From JAKJGV01 sp964617565 (GTDB lineage: Bacteria; Verrucomicrobiota; Kiritimatiellia; CAIQIC01; JAGNIJ01), in the NCBI GenBank assembly GCA_964617565.1, contig CAZTYH010000014.1, forward strand, positions 1 through 51,931: a stretch of DNA of 51,931 nt, in the 5' to 3' direction. The first letter of the stretch is position 1; every line of letters starts with the position of its first letter. This document shows, piece by piece, positions 33,661 to 42,646 of the stretch. Below the pieces are notes generated by a model. That model had not been told where the DNA came from. It did no database searches and worked only from the letters and a program-made list of their open reading frames with translations. The position numbers and the translations under genes are program-made.

Positions 33661-35490
33661 CTAGTCCAGCACGTAGTCCTGACGCCAGTTCTGTTTTTCC
33701 TGCCACGGCGGCTGGGCTTTCTTGTCCAACAGGTAAGATCCCAGCACCAGGTAGTCCATCTCCGTCCGCATGAAACACCGGTAGGCATCTTCCGGGGTGC
33801 ATACGATCGGCTCGCCGCGAACATTGAAGGAAGTATTGATGATGATTCCGTAGCCGGTCTTTTTCTCAAACGCTTCGACCAGGCTGTGGTAGCGGGGACT
33901 GACATTCCTGTTCACGGTCTGCACCCGCGCGGAGTAATCCACATGTGTGATCGCCGGCACATCGGACCGCACCTGGTTGATGCGGTCGCGAATACTCAGC
34001 TTGCTCGACTCCTCAATGCCTTTGCAGCGTTCGCGGCGCACCTGCGCGACCAGTAGCATGTACGGCGACGGGCGGTCCAACTCGAAGAAATCGCTCACCC
34101 GCTCCTCCATGCAACTCGGCGCGAATGGACGGAATGACTCGCGATACTTGATCTTGAGATTCATGATGGACTGCATCTTCGAAGAACGCGCGTCGCCGAT
34201 AATGGAACGTCCACCGAGCGCGCGCGGGCCGAACTCCATCCGACCCTGCAACAAGCCCAACACGTTCTCCGAAGCCAGCAATTCTGCTATGACCGGAGCC
34301 CACTCCTGATCGGACAATTTCCGCGCCGGATATCCGCGGCTGTCGAGGAACGCCTTGATCTCCTCGTCGGAAAATTCCGGACCGAGATATGCGCCGTTCA
34401 TCCGGTCGTGCACGTTGTCCGCTTCGCGCAGCTGGTTCTGAACCTGGTGCCATACGACCAATGCCGCACCCAACGCGCCGCCTGCGTCGCCCGCCGCCGG
34501 CTGGATCCAGATATCCTCGAACGGTCCCTCGCGCAACAGCCGCCCGTTCGCCACGCAGTTCAACGCGACACCGCCGGCCATGCACAGGTATTTCTCGCCC
34601 GTCACCTCATGCACATGGCGAGCCATGCGCAATACAATATCTTCCGTCACCGCCTGGATGGATCGGGCAATATCCATCTCGCGCTGAGAAATTTCGCTTT
34701 CCGGACTGCGGGCTGGCCCTTCGAACAATTCCTCGAAACGCCGATTGGTCATCTTCAGGTCATCGAGATATCCGAAATAGTTCATGTTCAAACGGAAGGA
34801 TCCGTCATCGCGGAGGTCGAGCAGGTTCTTGTAAATCAAATCCACGTATTTCGGCTCGCCGTACGGCGCCAGTCCCATGAGCTTGTATTCGCCAGAATTG
34901 ACTTTGAATCCGGTGAAATAAGTGAACGCGGAATAGAGAAGTCCCAGCGAATGCGGAAAATGCAACTCCTTGAGCATTTCAAGGCGATGGCCGTCACCTC
35001 GACCGAACGAACTCGTGGCCCATTCTCCCACTCCGTCCACCGTCAAGATGCCCGCCCGCTGATAAGGCGATGGATAAAACGCGCTGGCGGCATGCGACTC
35101 GTGATGCTCCGGAAATATGATTTCACGGGCGTCGGCGACGCCGCATCGCTCAAGCGCTTCCTCGATCTCCAAAGGAATCCACAGCTTCTGCTTCAACCAG
35201 ATCGGCAGCGCCGCCATGAATGACTTCAGGCCTTTGGGCGCGACGGAAAAATAGGTTTCCAATATGCGGACAAACTTGGTGATCGGCTTGTCGTAGAACG
35301 CAACGACATCCAGATCCTTGGGGCCCACGCGCCCTTCCGCGAGACAATATTTGACCGCGTTAAACGGGAACCCCGAATCGTGCTTCTTGCGGGAAAAACG
35401 CTCTTCCTGCGCGGCGGCAATGATCTTGCCGTCGCGGACAAGTGCCGCTGCGGAATCGTGATAGAATGCGCTGATGCCAAGTATGTTCAT
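33661..35490 (-). CDS. NodU/CmcH/TobZ-family O-carbamoyltransferase (SxtI-like)
   Basis: 609 residues. The N-terminal Kae1-like domain begins MNILGISAFYHDSAAALV and has the metal/ATP-site motif FPEHHESHAASAFYPSPYQ. CMAGGVALNCVANGRLL and AAGDAGGALGAALVVWH follow. The C-terminal YrdC-like half has ALGGRSIIGDAR and IINTSFNVRGEPIVCTPEDA. It transfers a carbamoyl group from carbamoyl phosphate, via carbamoyl-AMP, to a hydroxyl of a sugar or small molecule. Its ATG overlaps the SxtJ-like stop (ATGA). With rhamnose genes downstream, the acceptor is probably a dTDP-sugar or surface glycan, which is inference. Confidence 0.93.
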   Translation of the reverse strand: MNILGISAFYHDSAAALVRDGKIIAAAQEERFSRKKHDSGFPFNAVKYCLAEGRVGPKDLDVVAFYDKPITKFVRILETYFSVAPKGLKSFMAALPIWLKQKLWIPLEIEEALERCGVADAREIIFPEHHESHAASAFYPSPYQRAGILTVDGVGEWATSSFGRGDGHRLEMLKELHFPHSLGLLYSAFTYFTGFKVNSGEYKLMGLAPYGEPKYVDLIYKNLLDLRDDGSFRLNMNYFGYLDDLKMTNRRFEELFEGPARSPESEISQREMDIARSIQAVTEDIVLRMARHVHEVTGEKYLCMAGGVALNCVANGRLLREGPFEDIWIQPAAGDAGGALGAALVVWHQVQNQLREADNVHDRMNGAYLGPEFSDEEIKAFLDSRGYPARKLSDQEWAPVIAELLASENVLGLLQGRMEFGPRALGGRSIIGDARSSKMQSIMNLKIKYRESFRPFAPSCMEERVSDFFELDRPSPYMLLVAQVRRERCKGIEESSKLSIRDRINQVRSDVPAITHVDYSARVQTVNRNVSPRYHSLVEAFEKKTGYGIIINTSFNVRGEPIVCTPEDAYRCFMRTEMDYLVLGSYLLDKKAQPPWQEKQNWRQDYVLD

Positions 35491-35960
35491 CTAAATTGCT
35501 TCCGGTAATGCGCCGAGTCACACTCTACCCAATCCACCCAGTAGGAAGGCTCGTTCGAGGGGAATTTACGATTCATCAAGTCTTTCCCGCGGAGCATCAA
35601 CACCAACCGACCCGGCACAAACGCGAGATAGAAGAATGGAACAAGCAAAAGCCACGTGAGCGCCACGCCGACCCCACGCGCAAACATACCGACCCCGCGC
35701 TCGAACGCCGCGTAAGCACGACGAACAAACAGCGCAGTAACCAGAACATAAGCAGCGAGGCAGAGCAACAGGATCGGCGCAATGCGATGGCCGAACCGGA
35801 AACCCAGGAGAGAAGCCACCGCCACCATCACCAGCACTTGCGCGCCGGCTTTGAGCAGGGTGCGATCTTTGCCGACAGCCTTCGCAGAGGCATCACCTGT
35901 CGGCTTCTGCCATTGCCAGACTACCTGTGAAACGTCATTTTGCTTGTAATTATCCGACAT
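35487..35960 (-). CDS. SxtJ-family membrane protein
   Basis: 157 residues with about three or four helices (LVMVAVASLLGFRFG, RIAPILLLCLAAYVLVTALF, VALTWLLLVPFFYLAFVPGR). The C-terminal end GKDLMNRKFPSNEPSYWVDW is the conserved end of SxtJ-like proteins, as I recall. First gene of the carbamoyltransferase/rhamnose operon, overlapping the carbamoyltransferase start by four bases. Function unknown, but repeated pairing with NodU-type carbamoyltransferases suggests a membrane partner. Confidence 0.85.
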   Translation of the reverse strand: MSDNYKQNDVSQVVWQWQKPTGDASAKAVGKDRTLLKAGAQVLVMVAVASLLGFRFGHRIAPILLLCLAAYVLVTALFVRRAYAAFERGVGMFARGVGVALTWLLLVPFFYLAFVPGRLVLMLRGKDLMNRKFPSNEPSYWVDWVECDSAHYRKQFR

Positions 35961-36103
35961 AAGTCTCCAAAAACTCGTGTGAGACTACACCACGAACCCG
36001 ACAATTTCCACAGGTAAAACCTTCGAACTTGCCTGAACACCATCACCCGGCCCAACCTGAAGATTTGCTTTCCGCGTGTTTCCCCGCATATTCTGGTACA
36101 TCT

Positions 36104-36643
36104 ATGGCATCCCCTATAGGACATATTGCGGCAGGCGCGGGCATTTATGCCGGCATGCGTCGGGCCCTGCTCGGCGACTCGGCGGATAAAAGATGGATCC
36201 AATGGCTCCTCTTCGGCGCCGCGCTCTTCTTTTCGCTGCTGCCCGACGCCGACTCTATACCCGGCATCTGGTTCGGCGATTTCGGCGCATATCACAACAA
36301 CTTGTCCCACAGCCTTGCCGCCGCACTACTGGCCGCCTTCGGAGGCGCATGGATCATTCGAAGCATCTTTGGCGCGACATATTGGCGCAGCTTTGCATTC
36401 GTGCTGCTGTGCTATGGCGTTCACGTCTTGATGGATTTCCTGACCGTCGGACGCGGCGTCATGCTTTTCTGGCCTGTCACGCCAGCGCGATTCCAGTCCC
36501 CCGTCAAGCTGTTCTTCGGCTTGGAATGGTCTCAGGGCTGGATCAGCAAAGCCCACCTCTACACACTAGCCAATGAACTCGCCCTCCTCGGAATCGGCTG
36601 GCTGGCCTATCGCTCGACATCTCGCCGCCGTTCTGTTAGCTAA
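36104..36643 (+). CDS. DUF457 / YdjM-like membrane-bound metal-dependent hydrolase
   Basis: 179 residues. It starts MASPIGHIAAGAGIYAG, with the His of SPIGHI conserved in the family. The motif SLLPDADSIPGIWFGDFG and HNNLSHSLAAALL carry the His/Asp metal residues, and YGVHVLMDFLTVGRGVMLFW supplies the second His-Asp. About four helices. This family resembles YdjM and phospholipase-C-fold proteins. Substrate unknown. It is divergent from the SxtJ-like gene and 29 bases before proB. Confidence 0.85.
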   Translation: MASPIGHIAAGAGIYAGMRRALLGDSADKRWIQWLLFGAALFFSLLPDADSIPGIWFGDFGAYHNNLSHSLAAALLAAFGGAWIIRSIFGATYWRSFAFVLLCYGVHVLMDFLTVGRGVMLFWPVTPARFQSPVKLFFGLEWSQGWISKAHLYTLANELALLGIGWLAYRSTSRRRSVS

Positions 36644-36672
36644 TTCAAGGTTTTGCCAAGAGGGTAACGTAC

Positions 36673-37839
36673 ATGAAGAAGCTCATACCCGAACGACAGG
36701 CGCTGACCGAGGCGCGGCGGATCGTCGTGAAAATCGGCAGCCGGGTTCTCGTCCAAAACTCCGGCCGGCCCGATACACGCCGAATACGCCAACTCGTGAA
36801 GGATATAGCAAGGCTCCGCAAGGAAGGCCGCGAGATCATTGTCGTCTCTTCCGGTGCCATCGGGTCAGGCATGGAAGCGCTGCGAATGAAAACCCGCCCC
36901 GGCACCCTCCCCGAGCTTCAAATGGCCGCCGCGGTCGGGCAACTCCGCCTGATGACCAATTACGACCGTCTCTTCTCCGCCGAGAAATGCCGGGTCGGCC
37001 AGGTCCTGCTCACGCATGACGATCTCAAGGACCGTCGCCGCCATCTCAATGCGCGGAACAGCATGATGGCCCTGCTGCGCAACGGCATCATTCCCATCGT
37101 CAACGAGAACGACGTCGTAGCCGTGGATGAAATCAAGTTCGGAGATAACGATGTGCTCGCGGCTCTCGTCGCCCTGCTGATCGAGGCCGACCTTTTAATT
37201 CTTCTCACGACGGTGGACGGCTTCCGTGCAAAAGGCGCTGGGAACAAGACGCGCCGCGTCAGCATCCTCCGCGATGTCACCGCGGCGGAACTGGGTATGG
37301 CAAAGGGAAAAGGCAGCCAGCTCTCGACCGGCGGCATGGCATCAAAACTTCAGGCAGCACACATGGTCGCGCGTGTTAGTGCCCCAGCCGTAATCGCGGA
37401 CGGCCGCACCGCGGGCACGCTATCCCGTATTGTAAAAGGAGAGGATGTCGGCACGCTGATCGCGCCGGATATGAACGGACCGCAGTCGCTACTCGCCGGG
37501 CGCAAGCGGTGGATTGCATTTTTCCATAAGGCCCAGGGGACGCTGCTCGTGGATGACGGCGCCCGGGATGCCATAGAGAACAAGGGCCGCAGCCTGCTTC
37601 CGATCGGCATACGTGATGTCGAAGGACACTTTCCTTCCGGGACCGTGGTTCACTTGAAGACCACGACGGGGGTGCTATTCGCCTGCGGGCTGGTAGATTA
37701 TTCCAGTGACCAGATCCGCAAAATCAAGGGTCATAAAACAACCGAGATCCAGGCAATTCTCGGGGCCAAGGATTACGACGAGGTCATCCACCGCGATAAC
37801 ATGGTGGTGCTGGGCGTCAACGGTGGAGGTGCAGTATGA
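36673..37839 (+). CDS. proB: Glutamate 5-kinase with PUA domain
   Basis: 388 residues. The kinase domain has RRIVVKIGSRVLVQ, IIVVSSGAIGSGMEAL, NENDVVAVDEIKFGDNDVL and STGGMASKLQAAHMVA. The C-terminal PUA domain spans about residues 295-388 (GTLLVDDGARDAIENKGRSL). It catalyses the first proline-synthesis step, glutamate to glutamyl 5-phosphate. AGAGGG precedes the ATG by eight bases. It overlaps proA by four bases (ATGA). Confidence 0.96.
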   Translation: MKKLIPERQALTEARRIVVKIGSRVLVQNSGRPDTRRIRQLVKDIARLRKEGREIIVVSSGAIGSGMEALRMKTRPGTLPELQMAAAVGQLRLMTNYDRLFSAEKCRVGQVLLTHDDLKDRRRHLNARNSMMALLRNGIIPIVNENDVVAVDEIKFGDNDVLAALVALLIEADLLILLTTVDGFRAKGAGNKTRRVSILRDVTAAELGMAKGKGSQLSTGGMASKLQAAHMVARVSAPAVIADGRTAGTLSRIVKGEDVGTLIAPDMNGPQSLLAGRKRWIAFFHKAQGTLLVDDGARDAIENKGRSLLPIGIRDVEGHFPSGTVVHLKTTTGVLFACGLVDYSSDQIRKIKGHKTTEIQAILGAKDYDEVIHRDNMVVLGVNGGGAV

Positions 37840-39247
37840 GTTTGCATGACGAAATGATTCAAATGGGCGATCGCGCCGTTGCTGCGGCGCGCGCGCTGGC
37901 ACGGCTTTCCGCGCGGAGAAAGAACTCCATATTGCAGGCCATGGCCGATGAGCTTGACGCNNNNNNNNNNNNNNNNNNNNNNNNNNNNNNNNNNNNNNNN
38001 NNNNNNNNNNNNNNNNNNNNNNNNNNNNNNNNNNNNNNNNNNNNNNNNNNNNNNNNNNNNTTTCCGCGCGGAGAAAGAACTCCATATTGCAGGCCATGGC
38101 CGATGAGCTTGACGCGCGCCGGGCCGACATCAAGGCTGCAAACGAGAAGGATATGGAAGCCGGCAGACAGGGCGGCCTGCCCGCCGCATTGCTCGACCGG
38201 CTCCTGCTTTCCGATGCCCGCATGGAAGGAATGATCAAGGGCATCCGCTCCATCGTCGGACTCAAGGACCCGGTGGGCGGAAAAATCAGCCGGTGGATTC
38301 GTCCAAATGGACTGGTCATTCAGAAAGTGCGCGTGCCGATCGGCGTCATCGCTATCATTTACGAGGCACGCCCGAATGTCACGGCGGATGCGGCCAGCTT
38401 ATGCTTCAAAACCTCCAATGCAGTAATCCTGCGCGGTGGCAAGGAAGCGATGCAGTCCAACCTCGCCATCGCGAGCGCAATGATGGAAGGAGGCATGAAG
38501 AAGGGGCTTCCCGAAAACGCCATCCAGGTCGTCGCCACAACGGATCGTGACGCCGTGCGCGAACTGGTGCAGATGGAAGGTCGCGTGGACCTCGCCATCC
38601 CGCGCGGAGGCGAAGGCCTTATCCGCGCCGTCGCGGAGCAGGCGCGCGTCCCCGTCATCAAGCACTACAAAGGTGTCTGCCACGTTTACGTGGACGAATC
38701 GGCCGACCTCGACATGGCATTAAAAATCGTCGAGAACTCCAAGTGCCAGCGTCCCGGCGTCTGCAACGCGATCGAAAAAGTGCTCGTTCACGAAAAAGTC
38801 GCCGCCACATTCCTGCCGCGCATGGCAGAACTGCTTCGCGCGCGCGGAGTGGAACTGCGCGGCGACGCACTGGCACGCGCCGTCGTGCCGGACATGAAAG
38901 AGGCCGTTGAGGACGATTGGCACGCGGAATATCTCGACCTGATTCTCGCGGTGCGCGTGGTGTCGGACACACGGGCGGCCATTGAACACATCAACCGCTA
39001 CGGTTCACATCACTCCGACTCGATCGTCGCGGCAAATGAATCGGCCCAGAAGACGTTCACCGATGAAGTGGACTCGGCCACTGTTTATGTCAATGCCTCC
39101 ACGCGGTTCACCGATGGCGGCGAATTCGGAATGGGCGCGGAAATCGGCATCAGCACCGACAAGCTGCACGCACGCGGCCCGATGGGCCTCGAAGAATTGA
39201 CGACCTACAAATACGTGATCCTCGGCAGCGGACAGATTCGAGAATGA
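37836..39247 (+). CDS. proA: Glutamate-5-semialdehyde dehydrogenase (gamma-glutamyl phosphate reductase)
   Basis: 418 residues after the duplicated gap is collapsed, the usual size. VPIGVIAIIYEARPNVTADA and LCFKTSNAVILRGGKEA are the cofactor and substrate motifs. The active-site Cys is in VENSKCQRPGVCNAIEKVL. The end has STRFTDGGEFGMGAEIGIST and GPMGLEELTTYKYVI. It reduces glutamyl phosphate to glutamate 5-semialdehyde for proline. The stop overlaps the start of the next membrane-protein gene (ATGA). Confidence 0.95.
37906..38115. other. Assembly gap with duplicated 55-base flanks (collapsible)
   Basis: 100 N at 37961-38060; bases 37906-37960 equal 38061-38115. Collapsing gives continuous proA through MADELDARRADIKAAN. 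Confidence 0.95.
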
Positions 39248-41199
39248 AATCCGAGAGACTTCGCAAAGCGCTTATGGCGCTCGCTGTTGCCGGCCCCGTC
39301 CTTCTTGCGCTGCTGATCGCATGGACTCCCGGAATCAGTTTCACGGAAGATCTCGGACGCCACCTGCTTCTCGGACGCATCATCTCGGAGGAGCATTTTG
39401 TCCCTAAAACCAATTACCTGACCTATACGCATCCCGATCACCCTTTCGTGAACCACCACTGGCTTTCAGAGGTGGTCTTCTACCAGGTCCATCGAGCCGG
39501 CGGATATGGCGGCCTGACCGCATTCAAGATGCTTGCCATGGCCGGCGCGCTGGCGTTGTCTCTGCTCACCGTTCGCAAACCCTCGCGCCTGACGCTTCTC
39601 TGGCTGGCCGGAATTCTCGCGGCCATACTCCTTTCTTTCCGCTCTCACATCCGCCCCGAACTGTTCACCTTCATGGGCGTCGCATTCTTCATGTTCTGTT
39701 TCGAGCGCATCCGCGACGGCGCGCGCTGGCCGTGGTTCGCCACCATCGCCGTCATGTGGCTCTGGTCCAACACCCAGATCTATTTCATCTTCGGTCTCTT
39801 CATGTGCGCGGCATTCGCTTTCGAACAGCTTCTCTTTTCAGGCAAGTTTCAAATTTCGAGTTTCAAGTTTCGCGGGCTCGTATTGTGGCTTGCCGCTTTT
39901 CTTGCAGCCTGCATCCTCAACCCCAACGGCATCGCCGGCCTCCTGTATCCTTTCCACATCTTTTCCGATTACGCGGTCGCCATCACGGAAAACGATTCCG
40001 TCCTTGAGTACTGGACGAGCGTCGTCAACCCGATGATGCTCGCACTCCCCTTCGCAAGCGCGCTCGCGCTTTGGTCGGTGTGGGCCAACTGGAAAACGCG
40101 CCCCGCAAACTCCATCATCGTCCTCACCGCCCTCGCCGCATCGTGGCTCATGGCCCGCAGCGTACCGCTGCTGGCGCTCACGCTGCCTGCGGCCATGGCG
40201 GCCATTCCGGCAACTCAGGTTTCAGGTTTCAGGCTTCAGGTTTCGGGATTGTTCGTTCTTGGGGCTATAAACGCTCTACTCGCCCTCTCCATCCTCTCCG
40301 GATCCTTTCACCGCCCATTCCCCTCGCCCATTGCGCCCATGCCGTTCGGATCGGATGACGAGTCCAGGTATCTCGCAGTGAAAGAGCTTCAAGCGGCAGG
40401 CCTGCCGGGAGAAATCTTCACCGACTACAATATCGGGAGCCTCGCCGAATATAATCTCTGGCCTGAATTGCGCGGCTACGTGGACAATCGTCCCGAGGCA
40501 TTTCCCGGCGCGTTCTGGCGGACCGAATATACCCCCGCCCTCGCGCTTGGTGCCGAGTGGGAGGAAGTCCGGGCACGCCGTGGCATCAACACGATCATCG
40601 TGTCGCTGATCGGCGTGAAGGACCCGTACATCCGGGAGTTGATGCGCAGGCCCGAATGGGTGCTGGTCCATCTCGACGCCTTGCTCGGTGTATGGGTTTC
40701 AAACGTCCCCGCTCACCAGGATTTCCTTCGGCGCGCCGCATTCACAACCGATCGCCTTGAAGAGTTCGACCGCTCAATCAAAGATCGAATTGCCGGCCTT
40801 GAAAAACTTCCCCTCTCGCGGCGACACATAGAGGCGGACCGCGCCGTTTACGAATGCTACGCTTTAATTTGCGTGGGACAAACCCCACGGGCATGGCCCC
40901 ACATCTGGGCGCTGCACCAACTTTACCCCGACTATCAAATCGTCCATGAACTCATGCGCGTTTCCGCGCCGCCGGAACGAGTCGAGGACGTGAAGCGCGT
41001 CATGGAGCGGCGTGCCCGCTGGCCGGTCGCGGCCAAGCAGGCACTGGATTGGGGCCACGTATTGGAATCGGAAGGACACCTTGCCGAAGCACATGCCGCA
41101 TACCGGCGCGCGCGATTTTTCTTCCCGCTCTCATCCGATCTCCGCATCGCGCAACAGCGCGTCGCCGACGCGATGTATCAACACCGCGACTTCCAATGA
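39244..41199 (+). CDS. Polytopic membrane protein with soluble C-terminal region, function unknown
   Basis: 651 residues. About ten hydrophobic helices in the first 360 residues, then a soluble part of about 290 residues that ends in helical, TPR-like sequence (HVLESEGHLAEAHAAYRRAR). An acidic motif after helix 1 (ISFTEDLGRHLLLG), followed by HPDHPFVNHHWLSE, recalls GT-C glycosyltransferase topology, but no family is confirmed. Translation is coupled to proA by an ATGA overlap. Two short stretches, KFQISSFKF (about residue 202-210) and TQVSGFRLQVSG (about residue 323-334), are encoded by seven-base repeat arrays. The stop codon lies inside a palindromic repeat. Confidence 0.7.
   Translation: MKSERLRKALMALAVAGPVLLALLIAWTPGISFTEDLGRHLLLGRIISEEHFVPKTNYLTYTHPDHPFVNHHWLSEVVFYQVHRAGGYGGLTAFKMLAMAGALALSLLTVRKPSRLTLLWLAGILAAILLSFRSHIRPELFTFMGVAFFMFCFERIRDGARWPWFATIAVMWLWSNTQIYFIFGLFMCAAFAFEQLLFSGKFQISSFKFRGLVLWLAAFLAACILNPNGIAGLLYPFHIFSDYAVAITENDSVLEYWTSVVNPMMLALPFASALALWSVWANWKTRPANSIIVLTALAASWLMARSVPLLALTLPAAMAAIPATQVSGFRLQVSGLFVLGAINALLALSILSGSFHRPFPSPIAPMPFGSDDESRYLAVKELQAAGLPGEIFTDYNIGSLAEYNLWPELRGYVDNRPEAFPGAFWRTEYTPALALGAEWEEVRARRGINTIIVSLIGVKDPYIRELMRRPEWVLVHLDALLGVWVSNVPAHQDFLRRAAFTTDRLEEFDRSIKDRIAGLEKLPLSRRHIEADRAVYECYALICVGQTPRAWPHIWALHQLYPDYQIVHELMRVSAPPERVEDVKRVMERRARWPVAAKQALDWGHVLESEGHLAEAHAAYRRARFFFPLSSDLRIAQQRVADAMYQHRDFQ
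39846..39873. repeat. Seven-base tandem array inside a coding region (GTTTCAA type)
   Basis: Four words in phase: gtttcaa, atttcga, gtttcaa, gtttcgc. It encodes KFQISSFKF between two membrane helices of the 39244-41199 gene without breaking the frame. Confidence 0.75.
40212..40246. repeat. Seven-base tandem array inside a coding region (GTTTCAG type)
   Basis: Five words in phase: aactcag, gtttcag, gtttcag, gcttcag, gtttcgg. It encodes TQVSGFRLQVSG in a loop of the same membrane-protein gene. Confidence 0.8.
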
Positions 41200-41239
41200 T
41201 TGGAACTTTTTTCCGCGCGTTTTTCCAATGATTGGAAAA
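41191..41239. repeat. Two copies of the palindrome TTCCAATGATTGGAA
   Basis: Copy 1 (41191-41205) contains the TGA stop of the preceding gene. Copy 2 (41221-41239) is extended to TTTTCCAATGATTGGAAAA. Each is an inverted repeat around a central G, 15 bases apart, and the pair lies 58 bases before the dehydrogenase start. It may be a dispersed repeat or a dimeric regulator site. Confidence 0.7.
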
Positions 41240-41296
41240 TGTCCGCCTCCTCTTGCAAAACCCGGTTACGCACGTATCGTTTGTGGGGAAAACGCC

Positions 41297-42304
41297 ATGA
41301 AAATAGCGGTCTTCAACACCAAGCCATACGACGAGGAGTTTCTGCGCGCGGCCAACCGCGCGTTCAAACATAAACTCACTTTTCTCGAACCGCGCCTGTC
41401 CGAACAGACCGTCAGTCTCGCCGCCGGCTTTCCCGCTGTTTGCGTGTTCGTACACGACGAGGTCAGTGCCCGCGTGCTCGAAATACTGAACGCAAACGGC
41501 ACGCACCTCGTCGCGCTGCGCTGCGCCGGATTCAACAACGTGGATCTCAAAACCGCCGAGCGGCTCAACATGAAGATCGTTCGCGTACCCGCCTACTCCC
41601 CCTACGCAGTGGCCGAACACACGGTCGGGCTGATGCTGACCCTGAACCGCAAGATCTACAAATCCTACACGCGAGTTCGCGAGGGAAACTTCTCGCTCGA
41701 CGGTCTGCTTGGCTTCGACATGCATCAGCGCACTGTCGGAGTAATCGGCACGGGCAAAATCGGCGCCATCGTCGCGCACATCGTCAAAGGCTTCGGCTGC
41801 CATGTGCTCGCCTACGACGTGCGACGCAACCCGGAGGTTGAACAGCTCGGCGCGCAATACGTGTCGCTGAACGAACTGTACAAGCGGTCGGATGTCATCA
41901 CATTGCATTGTCCGTTGATCCCGGAGACGTATCACCTGATCGGCGCCGACGCGGTGCGACGCATGAAGCCCGGCGTCATGCTGATCAATTCGAGCCGCGG
42001 CGAGTTGATTGATACCAAGGCCGTCATCGCCGGGCTGAAGTCCGGCAAGATCGGATATCTCGGGCTCGACGTGTACGAGGAAGAAGCCGACCTGTTCTTC
42101 GAGGATCTTTCAACGCGCGTGATTCAGGATGACGTGTTTTCCAGGTTGCTGACATTCCCCAACGTCATCATCACCGGCCACCAGGCCTTCTTCACGCGCG
42201 AAGCGATGAAGAATATCGCCGAAACGACACTGAAGAACATCGCGGATGTGGAAAACGGCCGCCCCTGCCCGAACAACGTCACTGCGGTTGCCGGGCGGAA
42301 ATAA
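41297..42304 (+). CDS. D-lactate dehydrogenase-like 2-hydroxyacid dehydrogenase
   Basis: 335 residues. The start MKIAVFNTKPYDEEFLRAAN is typical of fermentative D-lactate dehydrogenases. The NAD loop is VGVIGTGKIGAIVAHIVKGF. Catalytic residues: Arg in INSSRGELIDTKAV, Glu in LDVYEEEADLFFED and His in VIITGHQAFFTREAM. LRCAGFNNVDLKTAE is also typical. It probably reduces pyruvate to D-lactate with NADH, though other 2-oxoacids are possible. GGGG lies upstream of the ATG. Preceded by the palindrome pair, which may control it. Confidence 0.92.
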   Translation: MKIAVFNTKPYDEEFLRAANRAFKHKLTFLEPRLSEQTVSLAAGFPAVCVFVHDEVSARVLEILNANGTHLVALRCAGFNNVDLKTAERLNMKIVRVPAYSPYAVAEHTVGLMLTLNRKIYKSYTRVREGNFSLDGLLGFDMHQRTVGVIGTGKIGAIVAHIVKGFGCHVLAYDVRRNPEVEQLGAQYVSLNELYKRSDVITLHCPLIPETYHLIGADAVRRMKPGVMLINSSRGELIDTKAVIAGLKSGKIGYLGLDVYEEEADLFFEDLSTRVIQDDVFSRLLTFPNVIITGHQAFFTREAMKNIAETTLKNIADVENGRPCPNNVTAVAGRK

Positions 42305-42311
42305 TGCGGCT

Positions 42312-42340
42312 CCAATTCTCACAAGCTCTGCAAGAATTGG
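42312..42340. terminator. Candidate hairpin between convergent genes
   Basis: Eight-base stem CCAATTCT / AGAATTGG with a 13-base loop, between the dehydrogenase stop and the toxin gene stop. There is no T-run, so terminator function is uncertain. Confidence 0.35.
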
Positions 42341-42646
42341 TCACATAAGCCGTACTTGCCACTTCTGTGGATCTTGAGAACAATGAAATACACCGTAAAC
42401 GACACAGAGCCCCTGAGCACTATCCTCTTCAAAGAAAACCACGAACGGGAAACGACGAAGAAGCGCGCGGCGAAAAGTTTTATGCGCAATCGCATATAAT
42501 TTTGGGTTGCGTTGAACGGATAGCAGGGCGGCCTCAATACATCGAAGGAATTCCATTCCAAGACCTGCAGACTGCTCCTCATACCAAAGATAGGCAGCCA
42601 TCACATCGTTCTTGGCTTCTGGAAGAAGTACAGGGAAGCTGATCAT
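42341..42646 (-). CDS. RelE/ParE-family toxin
   Basis: 101 residues. PEAKNDVMAAYLWYEEQSAG is the usual ParE/RelE opening helix. RRALLRRFPFVVFFEEDSAQ corresponds to the core strand motif in which a conserved arginine precedes FPFxVxF. Family members either poison gyrase (ParE) or cleave mRNA on ribosomes (RelE); sequence does not decide. The start overlaps the antitoxin stop by four bases, the usual order of antitoxin then toxin. Confidence 0.87.
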   Translation of the reverse strand: MISFPVLLPEAKNDVMAAYLWYEEQSAGLGMEFLRCIEAALLSVQRNPKLYAIAHKTFRRALLRRFPFVVFFEEDSAQGLCVVYGVFHCSQDPQKWQVRLM

